This document shows, piece by piece, positions 19,847 through 29,483 of a stretch of DNA of 46,842 bases; positions within the stretch are counted from its first letter, which is position 1; each line of letters begins with the position of its first letter. A program made the position numbers and the translations under genes. Below the pieces are notes generated by a model that saw nothing but the letters and a program-made list of their open reading frames with translations, had not been told where the DNA came from and did no database searches. The stretch is from Burkholderiaceae bacterium (GTDB lineage Bacteria > Pseudomonadota > Gammaproteobacteria > Burkholderiales > Burkholderiaceae_A): the NCBI GenBank assembly GCA_023261135.1, contig JALRJP010000001.1:9603-56444 (forward strand). The letters run 5' to 3'.

Positions 19847-20767
19847 GTGCGGCACTTCCTTGAGTTCAAAGATCTAACGCGGGCGGACTACCAGTATCTT
19901 TTCAAACGGACGGCCATACTTAAGGCGCGTTTTAAGAGCTATGTTCGTCATATGCCCCTGCAAGACAGGACACTTGTTATGATTTTCGAAAAGGCCTCCA
20001 CCCGCACCCGCCTCTCGTTTGAGGCAGGTATGCATCAGCTTGGAGGCGCCGCCATTTATTTAAACACTCGAGACACGCAACTGGGGCGGGGTGAACCCGT
20101 TGAAGACGCTGCTCAGGTGATCTCGCGCATGTGTGACCTTGTCATGATTCGCACCTTTGATCAGGAGATCATTCAACGCTTCGCTGCCCATTCACGGGTG
20201 CCAGTTATTAATGGCCTTACCAACGAGTACCATCCTTGCCAGATTCTCGCTGACATTTTCACCCTGATTGAACACAGAGGCAGTATTGAAGGAAGAACAA
20301 TTGCCTGGATTGGAGACTCCAACAATGTCTGCAATACCTGGCTGCAGGCTGCAGAGCTCCTCGATTTTCAAGTGCACGTCTCAACTCCTCCGGGCTACGA
20401 GGTCGAACCCGAGCGGGCTGGTCTTCATTCCACCGGTCACTTCACCGAATTTAAAGACCCTATGCAGGCCGTTGCAGGGGCTGACCTTGTGACCACCGAC
20501 GTATGGACAAGCATGGGTTTTGAGGCCGAAAACGAAGTTAGGCGAAAGGCTTTTGAAAACTGGTGCGTCGATGCAGACATGCTTAAAGCCGCCAAACCGG
20601 AGGCTTTGTTTATGCACTGTCTTCCCGCGCATCGCGGCGAAGAGGTCTCTGCGGAGGTTATCGATGGTCCCCAGTCAGTGGTCTGGGATGAGGCTGAAAA
20701 CAGGCTTCATGCTCAAAAAGCCCTAATGGAATTTTTACTTCTAGGCGAACTTGCTGACGATCAATAG
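19847..20767 (+). CDS. argF: Ornithine carbamoyltransferase
   Basis: Forms citrulline from ornithine and carbamoyl phosphate. The carbamoyl-phosphate site STRTRLSFE, HPCQILAD and the ornithine-binding FMHCLPAHRGEEV are present. The length of 306 aa is standard. The start is GTG 19847, preceded by AAAGGGG. Between argD and argG, it belongs to one arginine operon. Confidence 0.97.
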   Translation: MRHFLEFKDLTRADYQYLFKRTAILKARFKSYVRHMPLQDRTLVMIFEKASTRTRLSFEAGMHQLGGAAIYLNTRDTQLGRGEPVEDAAQVISRMCDLVMIRTFDQEIIQRFAAHSRVPVINGLTNEYHPCQILADIFTLIEHRGSIEGRTIAWIGDSNNVCNTWLQAAELLDFQVHVSTPPGYEVEPERAGLHSTGHFTEFKDPMQAVAGADLVTTDVWTSMGFEAENEVRRKAFENWCVDADMLKAAKPEALFMHCLPAHRGEEVSAEVIDGPQSVVWDEAENRLHAQKALMEFLLLGELADDQ

Positions 20768-20798
20768 TCTGGCGCAAAAATCGTATTTAGGTCCAGAC
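20767..20798 (+). terminator. Possible weak hairpin between argF and argG
   Basis: GTCTGG (20767-20772) pairs with CCAGAC (20793-20798) over a 20-base loop, followed by ACTTTTATT. The stem is short and the loop long, so this is at best a partial terminator or an mRNA processing signal within the arg operon. Confidence 0.25.
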
Positions 20799-20847
20799 AC
20801 TTTTATTCAAAACCGTTTTTTATTTATTACAGGAGTTCACAAGTTCC

Positions 20848-22068
20848 ATGGCTAAAAAAGGTATTAAGAAGGTTGTCCTCGCCTACTCCGGAGGGCTCGA
20901 CACCTCCGTCATCCTTAAGTGGCTTCAAGACGAATACAACTGCGAAGTCATTACCTTTACCGCCGATATTGGGCAGGGGGAAGAACTCGAACCTGCACGC
21001 CAAAAAGCCAAAAAGTTTGGTGTCAAAAAGATCCATATCAAAGATCTTCGCGAAGAGTTTGTTCGCGATTTCGTCTTTCCTATGTTCCGAGCCAATACCG
21101 TGTATGAAGGCGAGTACCTTTTAGGAACCTCCATCGCTCGGCCACTTATCGCCAAGCATCTTGTTGAAATTGCGCGACAGGAAAAGGCTGATGCAATCTC
21201 ACACGGTGCAACGGGAAAGGGTAACGACCAGGTGCGGTTTGAGCTCGGTGCCTATGCCCTGATGCCCAATGTTCAAGTCATTGCCCCCTGGAGAGAATGG
21301 GATCTTTTGTCTAGAGATAAGTTGCTAGCCTACGCCGATGAACACGGCATTCCGGTAGATTACAAGAAGCGTAAAGGCGAGGCTCCATTCTCAATGGACG
21401 CCAACCTCTTGCATATCTCTTACGAGGGAGGCGTCTTAGAAGACCCCAGCAAGCCCCCTCCGAAGACGGGTATGTGGCGACTCACAGCCCCTATCGAGAA
21501 GACCCCAGCAAAGCCGGAAGGGATCGTCATGGATTTCGTAAAGGGAGACCTCGTTGCCATTAATGGTAAGAAGCAAAAGCCGCATGAACTTCTAAACACA
21601 CTGAATAAGCTGGGTGGCAAGCACGGTGTTGGACGCCTTGACCTGGTCGAGAATCGTTATGTGGGCATGAAATCGCGAGGATGCTACGAAACCCCAGGCG
21701 GGACCATTCTCTTGCGCGCACACCGGGCTATTGAATCGCTCACGCTTGACCGAGAAGTTGCCCACCTGAAAGACGACCTTATGCCTCGCTATGCTGAACT
21801 TATTTACAACGGCTACTGGTGGTCCCCCGAGCGTATTGCGTTGCAAACACTCATTGACCACACGCAGCAAAATGTCACCGGTCGTGTCAGGCTTGATCTC
21901 CACAAGGGTAACGTCATTGTCACAGGTCGTGAGAGCCCTTACTCATTATTCGACGCACGTATATCAACCTTTGACGATGATGGCGGCGCCTACAACCAGG
22001 CAGATGCCTCGGGTTTCATTAAGCTTAATGCGCTTCGCATGCGTATTGCTGCGAAGAAGCAAGGCTAG
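20848..22068 (+). CDS. argG: Argininosuccinate synthase
   Basis: Condenses citrulline and aspartate with ATP to argininosuccinate. The PP-loop [26 protein letters not shown] and the segment [13 protein letters not shown] are diagnostic. The 406-aa length matches the short ArgG type. AGGAG lies 12 bases before the ATG. No argH is visible nearby, so the last step is encoded elsewhere. Confidence 0.97.
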   Translation: MAKKGIKKVVLAYSGGLDTSVILKWLQDEYNCEVITFTADIGQGEELEPARQKAKKFGVKKIHIKDLREEFVRDFVFPMFRANTVYEGEYLLGTSIARPLIAKHLVEIARQEKADAISHGATGKGNDQVRFELGAYALMPNVQVIAPWREWDLLSRDKLLAYADEHGIPVDYKKRKGEAPFSMDANLLHISYEGGVLEDPSKPPPKTGMWRLTAPIEKTPAKPEGIVMDFVKGDLVAINGKKQKPHELLNTLNKLGGKHGVGRLDLVENRYVGMKSRGCYETPGGTILLRAHRAIESLTLDREVAHLKDDLMPRYAELIYNGYWWSPERIALQTLIDHTQQNVTGRVRLDLHKGNVIVTGRESPYSLFDARISTFDDDGGAYNQADASGFIKLNALRMRIAAKKQG

Positions 22069-22128
22069 TCAGTTTGAGAACAGTCTGACGATCTAACTGC
22101 ATTTCTTATTGACCAAGAAAGGAGAAGC

Positions 22129-22614
22129 ATGCCTTCCTTTGACGCCACCCTTGAAGCCGATCTCAACGAAGTCCGTAACGCCGTTGAGCAGTCCATGAAA
22201 GAAATTGGAACACGGTTCGACTTCAAAGGCTCATCCGCCAAGGTTGAGCAGTCCAACCGTGAGATCACTGCCTATGCCGACAGCGATTTTCAGCTCGGCC
22301 AGGTGCGAGATGTACTCTTAACAAAGGCGGCAAAGCGCAATGTCGATGTCCGATTTTTAGAACCCGCCGACATTCAAAAAATAGGAGGAGACCGCGTCAA
22401 GCAGGTTATTACCGTAAAACATGGCATCGCGGGAGACGATGCGAAACGCATTGTCCGCATCATTAAAGACAGCAAAATGAAGGTTCAAGCCTCTATTCAG
22501 GGCGATGCCGTTCGAGTAACCGGCTCAAAGCGCGACGATCTTCAGGCGGTTATTGCACTGTTAAAAAAAGAGGTAACCGATCTTCCCCTTGGGTTCGGCA
22601 ACTTTAGGGATTAA
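22129..22614 (+). CDS. YajQ family nucleotide-binding protein
   Basis: Small 161-aa protein with two ferredoxin-like halves. Some family members bind cyclic di-GMP and act as transcription co-regulators; whether this one does is not known. The opening [21 protein letters not shown], the FDFKGS segment and the C-terminal [11 protein letters not shown] are family hallmarks. AAAGGAG precedes the ATG. The stop lies only four bases from the stop of the convergent folE2, with no terminator between. Confidence 0.93.
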   Translation: MPSFDATLEADLNEVRNAVEQSMKEIGTRFDFKGSSAKVEQSNREITAYADSDFQLGQVRDVLLTKAAKRNVDVRFLEPADIQKIGGDRVKQVITVKHGIAGDDAKRIVRIIKDSKMKVQASIQGDAVRVTGSKRDDLQAVIALLKKEVTDLPLGFGNFRD

Positions 22615-22618
22615 TGCG

Positions 22619-23485
22619 CTAGCTAAGAATTCGCGCCCAGGCCGAATGGTTATGAATCGACTCAAAGTTTTCGGCTTCAACACGAAAACCATTCACACCC
22701 TTGACTCTTCGAACCGCTAGAGCCACGTCGCGCACAAGATCTTCAACAAACTTCGCGTTGTCATAAGCGCGCTCTGTAACGTACTTCTCGTCAGGTCGCT
22801 TAAGAAGTCCCCAGAGTTCACAAGACGCCTGAGCCTCAACAACCCGAATTAAAGACTCAAGACTTGGACTGGACTCCGCGGGATCTAAGAAGACCTCAAC
22901 TGTAACCTCGGAGCGCTGATTATGTGCACCATAGTCAGAGATTTCCTTTGAGCACGGGCAAAGGCTTTTTACCGGCACCTTCAGACAGACCGCGAGCCGA
23001 CTAAGCTCGCCCGATAGAACATCACAAGAGAGCGCTACCTTGTAATCCATAAGGCTCTCGACCCCGCTTACAGGGGCCGCCTTACGAATAAAAAAGGGAA
23101 ATGTGCAGTGGAAGGTTCCGTCACGAGCCTCGAGCATGACCACCATATCTTTGGCAAGTTTCTTCAGGCTCGCGGGCGAAAGGCATACCCCCTCTTTACT
23201 CATGGCCTCTAAAAGGGCAACGAAGCGAGACATATGAGTCCCTTTTTGGCCGGCAGGCAAAGACACCGAAAGTTCGAATTCAGCGACTGATGGCTGAGAT
23301 TGACCATTGGCCTCAACCAGAACCGGATAACGCAGACCACGAACCCCTACTCTGTGAATAGCAAGGTTTCGACGATCGGGTTCGCCTTGAACATCGGGCA
23401 TGACCGAGGCTGAACCGGGTGTTGAATTGGGTACGACCGGCTCATTGGACGGGCTAACGAGCCCTTTATCAGTGACAGAGTTCAT
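22619..23485 (-). CDS. folE2: GTP cyclohydrolase FolE2
   Basis: Alternative (type IB) GTP cyclohydrolase I that makes 7,8-dihydroneopterin triphosphate for folate and queuosine; known members work with metals other than zinc. The family start is [15 protein letters not shown], and the catalytic cysteine segment is [19 protein letters not shown]. The length of 288 aa is typical. The first 35 residues are a poorly conserved extension. The ATG overlaps the dxs stop by 4 bases, so it is the last gene of the xseB-ispA-dxs-folE2 unit. Confidence 0.95.
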   Translation of the reverse strand: MNSVTDKGLVSPSNEPVVPNSTPGSASVMPDVQGEPDRRNLAIHRVGVRGLRYPVLVEANGQSQPSVAEFELSVSLPAGQKGTHMSRFVALLEAMSKEGVCLSPASLKKLAKDMVVMLEARDGTFHCTFPFFIRKAAPVSGVESLMDYKVALSCDVLSGELSRLAVCLKVPVKSLCPCSKEISDYGAHNQRSEVTVEVFLDPAESSPSLESLIRVVEAQASCELWGLLKRPDEKYVTERAYDNAKFVEDLVRDVALAVRRVKGVNGFRVEAENFESIHNHSAWARILS

Positions 23486-25428
23486 GAAACAAGTGTAAGC
23501 GATGCGGCACCGAGTTTTGACTTATCCCCACAGGCCTGCTGGAGTTGAGCAAGTCGTTCGGCAGTGGACCGGGCTATGCCCGGGGCATCAAGGCCCGCCA
23601 TGGCTAGAAGTTTGGCGTGCTCACCATGGTCAATAAACCGATCGGGCAGGCCCAATTGCAATAAGGGAGTCTGAGGCCCTAAAGCCCGCGCTAGCGCCTC
23701 GGCGCAGGCGGAGCCTGCACCTCCCATGATGACGTTCTCTTCAACCGTCACCAACAGGTCATGATCTTGGGCAAGTTCAAACAGGCATTGGGTATCCAGA
23801 GGTTTGATAAACCTCATGTTTACGACAGTAGCATTAAACTGCCCGGCTGCCTGAAGGCAGGGCCCCACCATACTTCCAAAGGCAAGAAACGCGACTCTTG
23901 GTTGCCCAGACACTGCCTTGGCAGCCCTGACCAAGACCTCAGCCTCGCCAACGGGTAGAGTCTCGAGGCTACGGCCCGCATCAACGCCCATGCCCGGGCC
24001 GCGGGGGTAGCGGACAGCGCTTGGGCAGTCAAGGTGCAGACCTGTAGAGAGCATCGCACGGCATTCTTGCTCATCTTTAGGCGCCATAACCACCATATTG
24101 GGAATACAACGTAGAAAGCTGTAATCGTAGGCACCTGCATGGGTGGCGCCATCAGCACCGACAAGGCCGGCGCGATCGACTGCAAAGAGTACCGGAAGAT
24201 TCTGTAGCGCAACGTCATGAATAAGCTGGTCGTAGCCTCGCTGCAGAAACGTTGAATAAATAGCAACAACAGGTCTCAGGCCCTCACAGGCAAGGCCTGC
24301 CGAAAACGTGACGGCATGCTGCTCGGCAATAGCAACATCGTGGTAGCGGTCGGGAAACCGCTGTGAAAACTCCACCATGCCCGAGCCCTCTCGCATAGCA
24401 GGTGTCACAGCAACCAGACGCTCATCGGCCGCCGCGGCATCACAAAGCCACTGGCCAAAAACCTGCGAATAGCTTGGCTTAGAGGCACCTGCCGACTTCA
24501 AGCCCTCGGCCGGGTTGAATTTCCCGGGCCCATGATAGGCAATGGGATCTTCCTCTGCCCGCTCGTAACCGCGACCTTTACGGGTAATGACATGAAGGAA
24601 CTGAGGCCCCTTGAGTTCCCGCAGGTTTTCTAGCGCCGGAATAAGCGCATCAAGGTCATGACCATCAATGGGACCGAAGTAATTGAACCCAAATTCCTCA
24701 AAGAGCGTGCTTGGTGAGATAAGGCTTTTAGCACCGCCCTCAAGGCGTCGCGCGATTTCGAGCACAGGAGGTACAACACCTAGAACCTGCTTTCCAAGTT
24801 CACGGGCGGCCGAGTAAAAACGTCCCGTTAGTAACCGCGCCAAATAGTTACTCATAGCACCGACAGGCGGCGATATAGACATCTCGTTGTCATTCAAAAT
24901 AACGAGCAGGTCAATGTCCTTATGGATGCCTGCGTTGTTCATGGCCTCGTATGCCATGCCGGCACTCATGGCACCATCACCAATCACCGCAATATGACGA
25001 CGCCGGTTCGGGCCACGATGCTCGCCTTTTTGCTTCGACCCAAGCGCCATTCCAAGCGCAGCCGAGATGGAGGTTGAGGAATGTGCCGTTCCAAAGGCAT
25101 CGTAGTCACTCTCTGAACGGCGCGGGAAACCCGAAATACCATCAAGTTGACGCAGGCCCGACATGGCCTCGCGACGACCCGTAAGAATTTTGTGGGGGTA
25201 ACTTTGATGACCAACATCCCAGACCAGCCTGTCATAAGGGGTCTGGTAGACGTGGTGTATTGCAATGCTTAATTCGACCGTTCCAAGATTGGACGACAAA
25301 TGACCGCCCGTACTCGCAACGGAATGCAATAAAAACTCCCGAAGCTCGTCGGCCAGCGTTTTAAGCTGATGCCGATTAAGGTCCCGAAGATCGAGTGGAC
25401 TCTGAATGGTCTCTAGTAATTTAGTCAT
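23482..25428 (-). CDS. dxs: 1-deoxy-D-xylulose-5-phosphate synthase
   Basis: Thiamine diphosphate enzyme joining pyruvate and glyceraldehyde 3-phosphate, first step of the MEP isoprenoid pathway. Visible are [20 protein letters not shown], the ThDP motif [20 protein letters not shown]...NDNEMSIS, and the transketolase-type [13 protein letters not shown]...[15 protein letters not shown]. At 648 aa it is close to the usual 620-640. It lies 29 bases after ispA, so precursor supply and prenyl condensation are encoded together. Confidence 0.97.
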   Translation of the reverse strand: MTKLLETIQSPLDLRDLNRHQLKTLADELREFLLHSVASTGGHLSSNLGTVELSIAIHHVYQTPYDRLVWDVGHQSYPHKILTGRREAMSGLRQLDGISGFPRRSESDYDAFGTAHSSTSISAALGMALGSKQKGEHRGPNRRRHIAVIGDGAMSAGMAYEAMNNAGIHKDIDLLVILNDNEMSISPPVGAMSNYLARLLTGRFYSAARELGKQVLGVVPPVLEIARRLEGGAKSLISPSTLFEEFGFNYFGPIDGHDLDALIPALENLRELKGPQFLHVITRKGRGYERAEEDPIAYHGPGKFNPAEGLKSAGASKPSYSQVFGQWLCDAAAADERLVAVTPAMREGSGMVEFSQRFPDRYHDVAIAEQHAVTFSAGLACEGLRPVVAIYSTFLQRGYDQLIHDVALQNLPVLFAVDRAGLVGADGATHAGAYDYSFLRCIPNMVVMAPKDEQECRAMLSTGLHLDCPSAVRYPRGPGMGVDAGRSLETLPVGEAEVLVRAAKAVSGQPRVAFLAFGSMVGPCLQAAGQFNATVVNMRFIKPLDTQCLFELAQDHDLLVTVEENVIMGGAGSACAEALARALGPQTPLLQLGLPDRFIDHGEHAKLLAMAGLDAPGIARSTAERLAQLQQACGDKSKLGAASLTLVS

Positions 25429-25457
25429 GACGCTCCCCCAACAGCCTCAACAATGAA

Positions 25458-26408
25458 CTAGTGTTGACGGTGCGTCAATGCATGCGCTAGGTCACGCAAT
25501 GCATTGGCTCTGTCATCAAGACCATCAATGCGACTAAAGGCCGATTGATGGAGTCGATCCGCAAAGTTCTTTGTCTCTTCGAGACCCAGTAACTTTACGA
25601 AGGTCGGCTTTTCTGCCTGAGCATCCTTACCCGCCGTTTTACCCAGCGCCTGAGTCGAGGCGCTCACGTCGAGAAGGTCATCCAGCACCTGAAAGCCAAG
25701 ACCAAGATCGCGAGCAAAGGACTGGATTGATGAATAGACAGAAGAACGTAACGCAGAAGGACCAAGACCAAGTAAAGCACCAACCTCTGCGGATGCCAGA
25801 ATAAGGGCCCCAGTCTTAAGGCTGTGCATTTCTTCAAGCTCTGGCTGGTGAAGCATCTGGGCAACCCGATGAATATCAATAGCCTGCCCACCTGCCATTC
25901 CCCGGGCACCGGTTGCACGGCTCAATGACCGCAGTATTTCAATTTTTGTCGAGTCCCCGATGTCTTTGGCCTGAGCAATAAGCTCAAAGGCCAGCGTCTG
26001 AAGGGCATCACCCACTAGCAGAGCCGTGGCTTCATCGTAGGCCACATGAACAGTGGGCTTACCACGACGCAACTCGTCATCGTCCATACAGGGCATATCG
26101 TCATGGACCAGCGAAAACGCGTGAATACATTCCAAGGCACATGCCATGTCGAGACAGCTCTCGGACAAAGGCTCATAGCCAACGGCCTGCGCAGAGGCCA
26201 TGACAAGCAGTCCTCGTGCCCGCTTCCCTCCACCCAGAACGCCATGCGCCATAGCCTGCCAGAGCCGACTAAGGCTCTGATTGCAGGGCAGCGTTTTACC
26301 AAGCTCTTGCGGCTTTAAGTGGTGGGCCAGACGTTGGTCGATGGCCTGGCGCCAACCATTCAGGTCGGCGGTCTCTCGCCTTGCCTGCAGATCATGGGGG
26401 GACGCCAT
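25458..26408 (-). CDS. ispA: Farnesyl diphosphate synthase (polyprenyl synthetase)
   Basis: Condenses isopentenyl diphosphate with dimethylallyl and geranyl diphosphate. The first aspartate-rich motif is HDDMPCMDDDELRRGKPTVH, and the second is LDDLLDV. These spacings and 316 aa fit the short-chain IspA type. The product length cannot be proved from sequence. It lies 11 bases after xseB and 29 before dxs. Confidence 0.94.
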   Translation of the reverse strand: MASPHDLQARRETADLNGWRQAIDQRLAHHLKPQELGKTLPCNQSLSRLWQAMAHGVLGGGKRARGLLVMASAQAVGYEPLSESCLDMACALECIHAFSLVHDDMPCMDDDELRRGKPTVHVAYDEATALLVGDALQTLAFELIAQAKDIGDSTKIEILRSLSRATGARGMAGGQAIDIHRVAQMLHQPELEEMHSLKTGALILASAEVGALLGLGPSALRSSVYSSIQSFARDLGLGFQVLDDLLDVSASTQALGKTAGKDAQAEKPTFVKLLGLEETKNFADRLHQSAFSRIDGLDDRANALRDLAHALTHRQH

Positions 26409-26419
26409 AGACCGATTTT

Positions 26420-26728
26420 TTAGGAGGAGCCGGGCCCATCGCCGGGAAGCAAGGCATGACTGGGAACAAACCTCCTGCCCTGTTCGTCGATCACCTCAAT
26501 TTGCTCTTGAACCGACTCAAGCAAAGCCTTGGCATGCGCCAAAAGAGCGCTTCCACGCTGGTAGGCGGCCAAGGAATCCGCTAAGGGAAGCTCATTGGCA
26601 TCGAGCCGAGCCGAGATCTGCTCAAGTTCGGCCATGGACTGCTCGAAGCTGAGCGATTCAATAGGCTTTACCGACGACTTAGAGGGTATTTCCGCCTCAA
26701 GGGCTTTGGAATGGTCTTTTTTTGCCAT
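26420..26728 (-). CDS. xseB: Exodeoxyribonuclease VII small subunit
   Basis: Small helical subunit of exonuclease VII that coats the XseA coiled coil. The family core is SFEQSMAELEQISARLDANELPLADSLAAYQRGSALL, with acidic/basic tails on both sides. At 102 aa it is somewhat longer than the 70-85 aa typical. It is first in the operon with ispA, dxs and folE2 and divergent from the Rieske gene. Confidence 0.93.
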   Translation of the reverse strand: MAKKDHSKALEAEIPSKSSVKPIESLSFEQSMAELEQISARLDANELPLADSLAAYQRGSALLAHAKALLESVQEQIEVIDEQGRRFVPSHALLPGDGPGSS

Positions 26729-26825
26729 ATCGGCCTATTTTAGACGACTATTCACCGATACTCTGGTCGCGCCTCAGGTCAAAGCGGCTAAACTAGAGGG
26801 CTTTCTTTTTTAGGGAGGGAGTCTG

Positions 26826-27953
26826 ATGTCGGATGTCGGAACCTTTTCTCGGCTTGCACCAAGTCCCGCACAACTACCCGTGCACAGCTACTTCAGTCAG
26901 TCCGTTCTCGATCTCGAGCAAGAGCGATGCTTTAAGGCGGGTCCCGGCTATGTTGGCCATCGGCTTATGGTCGATGAACCAGGTAAGTTTCACACGCTGG
27001 CCTTTGAAGACCATGGCAGGGTTCTTGTTCACAACGCTAACGGTATCGAACTTCTATCTAACGTCTGCCGGCACCGACAGGCTGTCATGCTTGAAGGAAG
27101 GGGCCAGACCGAGTCTATTGTCTGCCCTCTGCATCGCTGGACATACAACCTCGACGGCGAACTCATCGGTGCGCCTCACTTCGATGAAGACCCCTGCCGA
27201 CACCTTAAAAGACAGGCCTTAGCCGAGTGGAATGGCCTTCTTTTTGAAGGACCCCAGTCGCTTATTGAAGAACTCAAAGGTGTTCCATTCTTCGAACAAC
27301 TCAACTTTGAAGGCTATGTCTTCCACAGCCAACAAGAACATCTTTGCAACTACAACTGGAAGAGCTTTATTGAGGTCTACATGGACGACTACCATGTGGT
27401 GCCTTTCCACCCTGGACTTGGCCATTTCGTTGATTGCGAGAACCTTCGGTGGCACTTTGGCGAGAACTACAACATTCAGGCCGTAGGTCTGAGCAACCTT
27501 GACACAGGTCCAACACCGGTCTACCAACGATGGCAGAACGAAGTGCTTCGCATGCACGACCAGAAATTACCCAGATTCGGCGCCATCTGGATGACCATCT
27601 ACCCCAACATCATGGTGGAGTGGTACCCCAATGTTTTGGTGGTCAGTAGCCTCCATCCTGTTGGCCCGCAAGAGACTCGCAACATTGTCGAGTTCTACTA
27701 CCCCGAGGAAATTGCATTTTTTGAGCCAAGCTACATCGAGGCTCAACAGGCTGCCTACAACGAGACTGTGGTCGAAGACGATGAAATCGCTATTCGCATG
27801 GATCGCGGTCGAAGAGCCCTCTTACAGCAAGGACGTAATGAGGTAGGGCCCTACCACTCCCCCATGGAAGATGGAATGCTTCACTTCCACGAGTACCTGC
27901 GACGCTCACTTGGCAATGAGATCTTTAATGAATCCTCTTATATCAGTAGCTGA
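26826..27953 (+). CDS. Rieske [2Fe-2S] ring-hydroxylating oxygenase alpha-subunit-like protein
   Basis: Predicted non-haem iron oxygenase with a Rieske cluster. Cluster ligands are C81/H83 (CRHR) and C100/H103 (CPLHRW). The mononuclear iron site is DDYHVVPFH (H190, H195), with a further Asp expected downstream. At 375 aa it is shorter than benzoate or naphthalene dioxygenase alpha subunits (about 450). AGGGAGGG precedes the ATG. No ferredoxin reductase or beta subunit is adjacent. In relatives a gene like this commonly lies divergent to xseB-ispA-dxs, so a housekeeping role is as likely as aromatic degradation. The substrate is unknown. Confidence 0.85.
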   Translation: MSDVGTFSRLAPSPAQLPVHSYFSQSVLDLEQERCFKAGPGYVGHRLMVDEPGKFHTLAFEDHGRVLVHNANGIELLSNVCRHRQAVMLEGRGQTESIVCPLHRWTYNLDGELIGAPHFDEDPCRHLKRQALAEWNGLLFEGPQSLIEELKGVPFFEQLNFEGYVFHSQQEHLCNYNWKSFIEVYMDDYHVVPFHPGLGHFVDCENLRWHFGENYNIQAVGLSNLDTGPTPVYQRWQNEVLRMHDQKLPRFGAIWMTIYPNIMVEWYPNVLVVSSLHPVGPQETRNIVEFYYPEEIAFFEPSYIEAQQAAYNETVVEDDEIAIRMDRGRRALLQQGRNEVGPYHSPMEDGMLHFHEYLRRSLGNEIFNESSYISS

Positions 27954-28803
27954 ACTTGTTGCCCAGGAAGGGCACGTCGTTGTGGTTGATGTTCGCCACG
28001 ACCTTAACGATCCCACTGCCGGTCTGCGCGCTTACGCTGCGGGACACCTTCCCGAGGCGGCCTTTCTCTCGGTCGATGAAGACTTGTCGGGTGAGGCCAC
28101 GCCATCAAATGGTGGACGTCATCCACTGCCTCAGCAGGAAGACTTCATTCAGCGACTCAATGACATCGGGGGCACGGAGGAAACCCTGTTTATTGCCTAC
28201 GATGACTCCGGTGGCGCCTTCGCTGCGCGATTCTGGTGGCTCTGTCGCTGGGTGGGGCATCTTCATGTTGGCGTGCTGAACGGTGGTTTTAAGGCCTGGA
28301 CAGCAGCAGGTGGCCTGCTTCAAGCTGAGGAGCCGAACAAGAATAGGAATCCAGGTCCCAAAAGGGCTGGAAAAATTGCGTCACGTCCGAGCCTTAGCCC
28401 ACGTTGGAACCTTGAAGCGATGGAGGCTTGGGTATCGTCAGGCTCGTCACGTGAAATAGCCACCGTTATTGATGCCCGCAGCCTGGAGCGGTATCGGGGT
28501 GATCATGAGCCTCTTGACCCTGTTGCGGGTCATATCCCTGGGGCCATCTGCAGGCCGTCGTCATTAAACCTTACCGAGGATGGTTGCTTTAAGTCGCCAA
28601 GTCAACTGCGCCAGGAATTCGAAGTGTTGCTCGACGGGCGGGACCCCACTGAAGTCATTCATAGCTGCGGATCCGGAATCACAGCCTGCCATAACCTTCT
28701 CGCGATGGAGGCAGCAGGGCTAACCGGAAGTGTGCTCTACCCCGGTTCCTGGAGTGAATGGTGTGCCGCCGCGCACCGTCCGATTGCAGTCGGCTCAAGC
28801 TAA
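27928..28803 (+). CDS. Two-domain sulfurtransferase, mercaptopyruvate type
   Basis: Two rhodanese domains in 291 aa. The N-terminal domain has Asp in place of the catalytic Cys (FIAYDDSGGAFAAR) and is likely structural. The C-terminal loop HSCGSGITACH resembles the CGSGVT loop of 3-mercaptopyruvate sulfurtransferases rather than thiosulfate rhodaneses. It would transfer sulfane sulfur to cyanide or thiols in the cytoplasm. I take ATG 27928; ATG 27916 is also possible. Either start lies inside the end of the Rieske gene, so the two are coupled. Confidence 0.88.
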   Translation: MNPLISVAELVAQEGHVVVVDVRHDLNDPTAGLRAYAAGHLPEAAFLSVDEDLSGEATPSNGGRHPLPQQEDFIQRLNDIGGTEETLFIAYDDSGGAFAARFWWLCRWVGHLHVGVLNGGFKAWTAAGGLLQAEEPNKNRNPGPKRAGKIASRPSLSPRWNLEAMEAWVSSGSSREIATVIDARSLERYRGDHEPLDPVAGHIPGAICRPSSLNLTEDGCFKSPSQLRQEFEVLLDGRDPTEVIHSCGSGITACHNLLAMEAAGLTGSVLYPGSWSEWCAAAHRPIAVGSS

Positions 28804-28810
28804 ATTGGTT

Positions 28811-29224
28811 ATGCCGCTTCCTTCAGTCATGGCCAAACGCCTCGTGCCTGTTGTTTGGGTCACAGCCTCCTTGGTTGTGTCGGGCTGCGGACAAGTAATG
28901 GAGCGCCTCTCGGGCAAGAACGACCAAGAAGCCAGCAGACAGGCGCCTGCAACTTCTTCTCCGCAGCAGACAACGCCTGCGCCACAGACTGCGTCCAAGG
29001 CAAAAAGCTTGGTTGAGCCACCAGCCTTACCACAGGCAAGTGCCGTGGTTCAGACTCCAGCCTCACCTCAAACACCAGCCGCAACGCAAGCGCCTTCTTC
29101 AGCCCAGCCCAAGGTTCTCTCCGAACCTGTGACGCAATCCAAAGCGCAGGTGATTATTGAGCAGGCTCCAGCTTCTACCGCCGGCCCGAAGATCTACCGG
29201 TCCTCGGATGCGCGTCGGCCATAG
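28811..29224 (+). CDS. Pro/Ala/Gln-rich putative lipoprotein
   Basis: A 137-aa product whose N-terminus has a hydrophobic signal segment followed by the lipobox VVSGC (Cys26), predicting a lipid-anchored envelope protein. The rest is low-complexity Pro/Ala/Gln/Ser/Thr sequence with no recognisable domain, ending in RSSDARRP. ATG 28811 and ATG 28829 are both possible starts. It follows the sulfurtransferase by 7 bases. Its last 31 bases overlap the 3' end of the small gene on the opposite strand. No function can be assigned. Confidence 0.6.
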   Translation: MPLPSVMAKRLVPVVWVTASLVVSGCGQVMERLSGKNDQEASRQAPATSSPQQTTPAPQTASKAKSLVEPPALPQASAVVQTPASPQTPAATQAPSSAQPKVLSEPVTQSKAQVIIEQAPASTAGPKIYRSSDARRP

Positions 29225-29481
29225 CCAAACGCAAGGTCATCAACAACTCGAATTTGCAGCCGCGATTCAATCGCGGGGTCCCGCTCAAGCAACAAATCCG
29301 AAAAGATAGCCCGAAAGGTGTCAGGACTCATGGCCTGATAAACGGCACGTGGAAGGTCGACTGCAATAGGTTGCATATTGCCTGGCCTAAGTGAGGCACG
29401 CAGCAAAAGCGTAAAGGCCAAAAGCTGCGCCTCTGGGCTCGATCCCTGCTCAAAGGCAAGGCTTTTCCATTGGGATTCCAA
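29194..29481 (-). CDS. Small uncharacterised protein after the transpeptidase gene
   Basis: A 95-residue soluble-looking protein with no signal peptide, transmembrane segment or motif I recognise. It has a mildly helical, Leu/Ala-rich N-terminus. The only usable start is TTG 29481, two bases after the transpeptidase stop, with GGAAGG 9 bases upstream. Position and spacing suggest co-translation with the transpeptidase and SEDS genes. It may be a partner of that system or a non-conserved ORF. Confidence is moderate because codon-level support cannot be computed here. Confidence 0.5.
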   Translation of the reverse strand: MESQWKSLAFEQGSSPEAQLLAFTLLLRASLRPGNMQPIAVDLPRAVYQAMSPDTFRAIFSDLLLERDPAIESRLQIRVVDDLAFGYGRRASEDR

Positions 29482-29483
29482 CG

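Noticed and set aside
20767-20798. Full terminator dividing argF from argG
   Set aside because: Stem of 6 with a 20-base loop is too weak; retained only as a low-confidence hairpin.
28811-29224. Proline-rich protein as a TonB-like energy transducer
   Set aside because: It has a lipobox instead of a membrane anchor and no TonB C-terminal domain.
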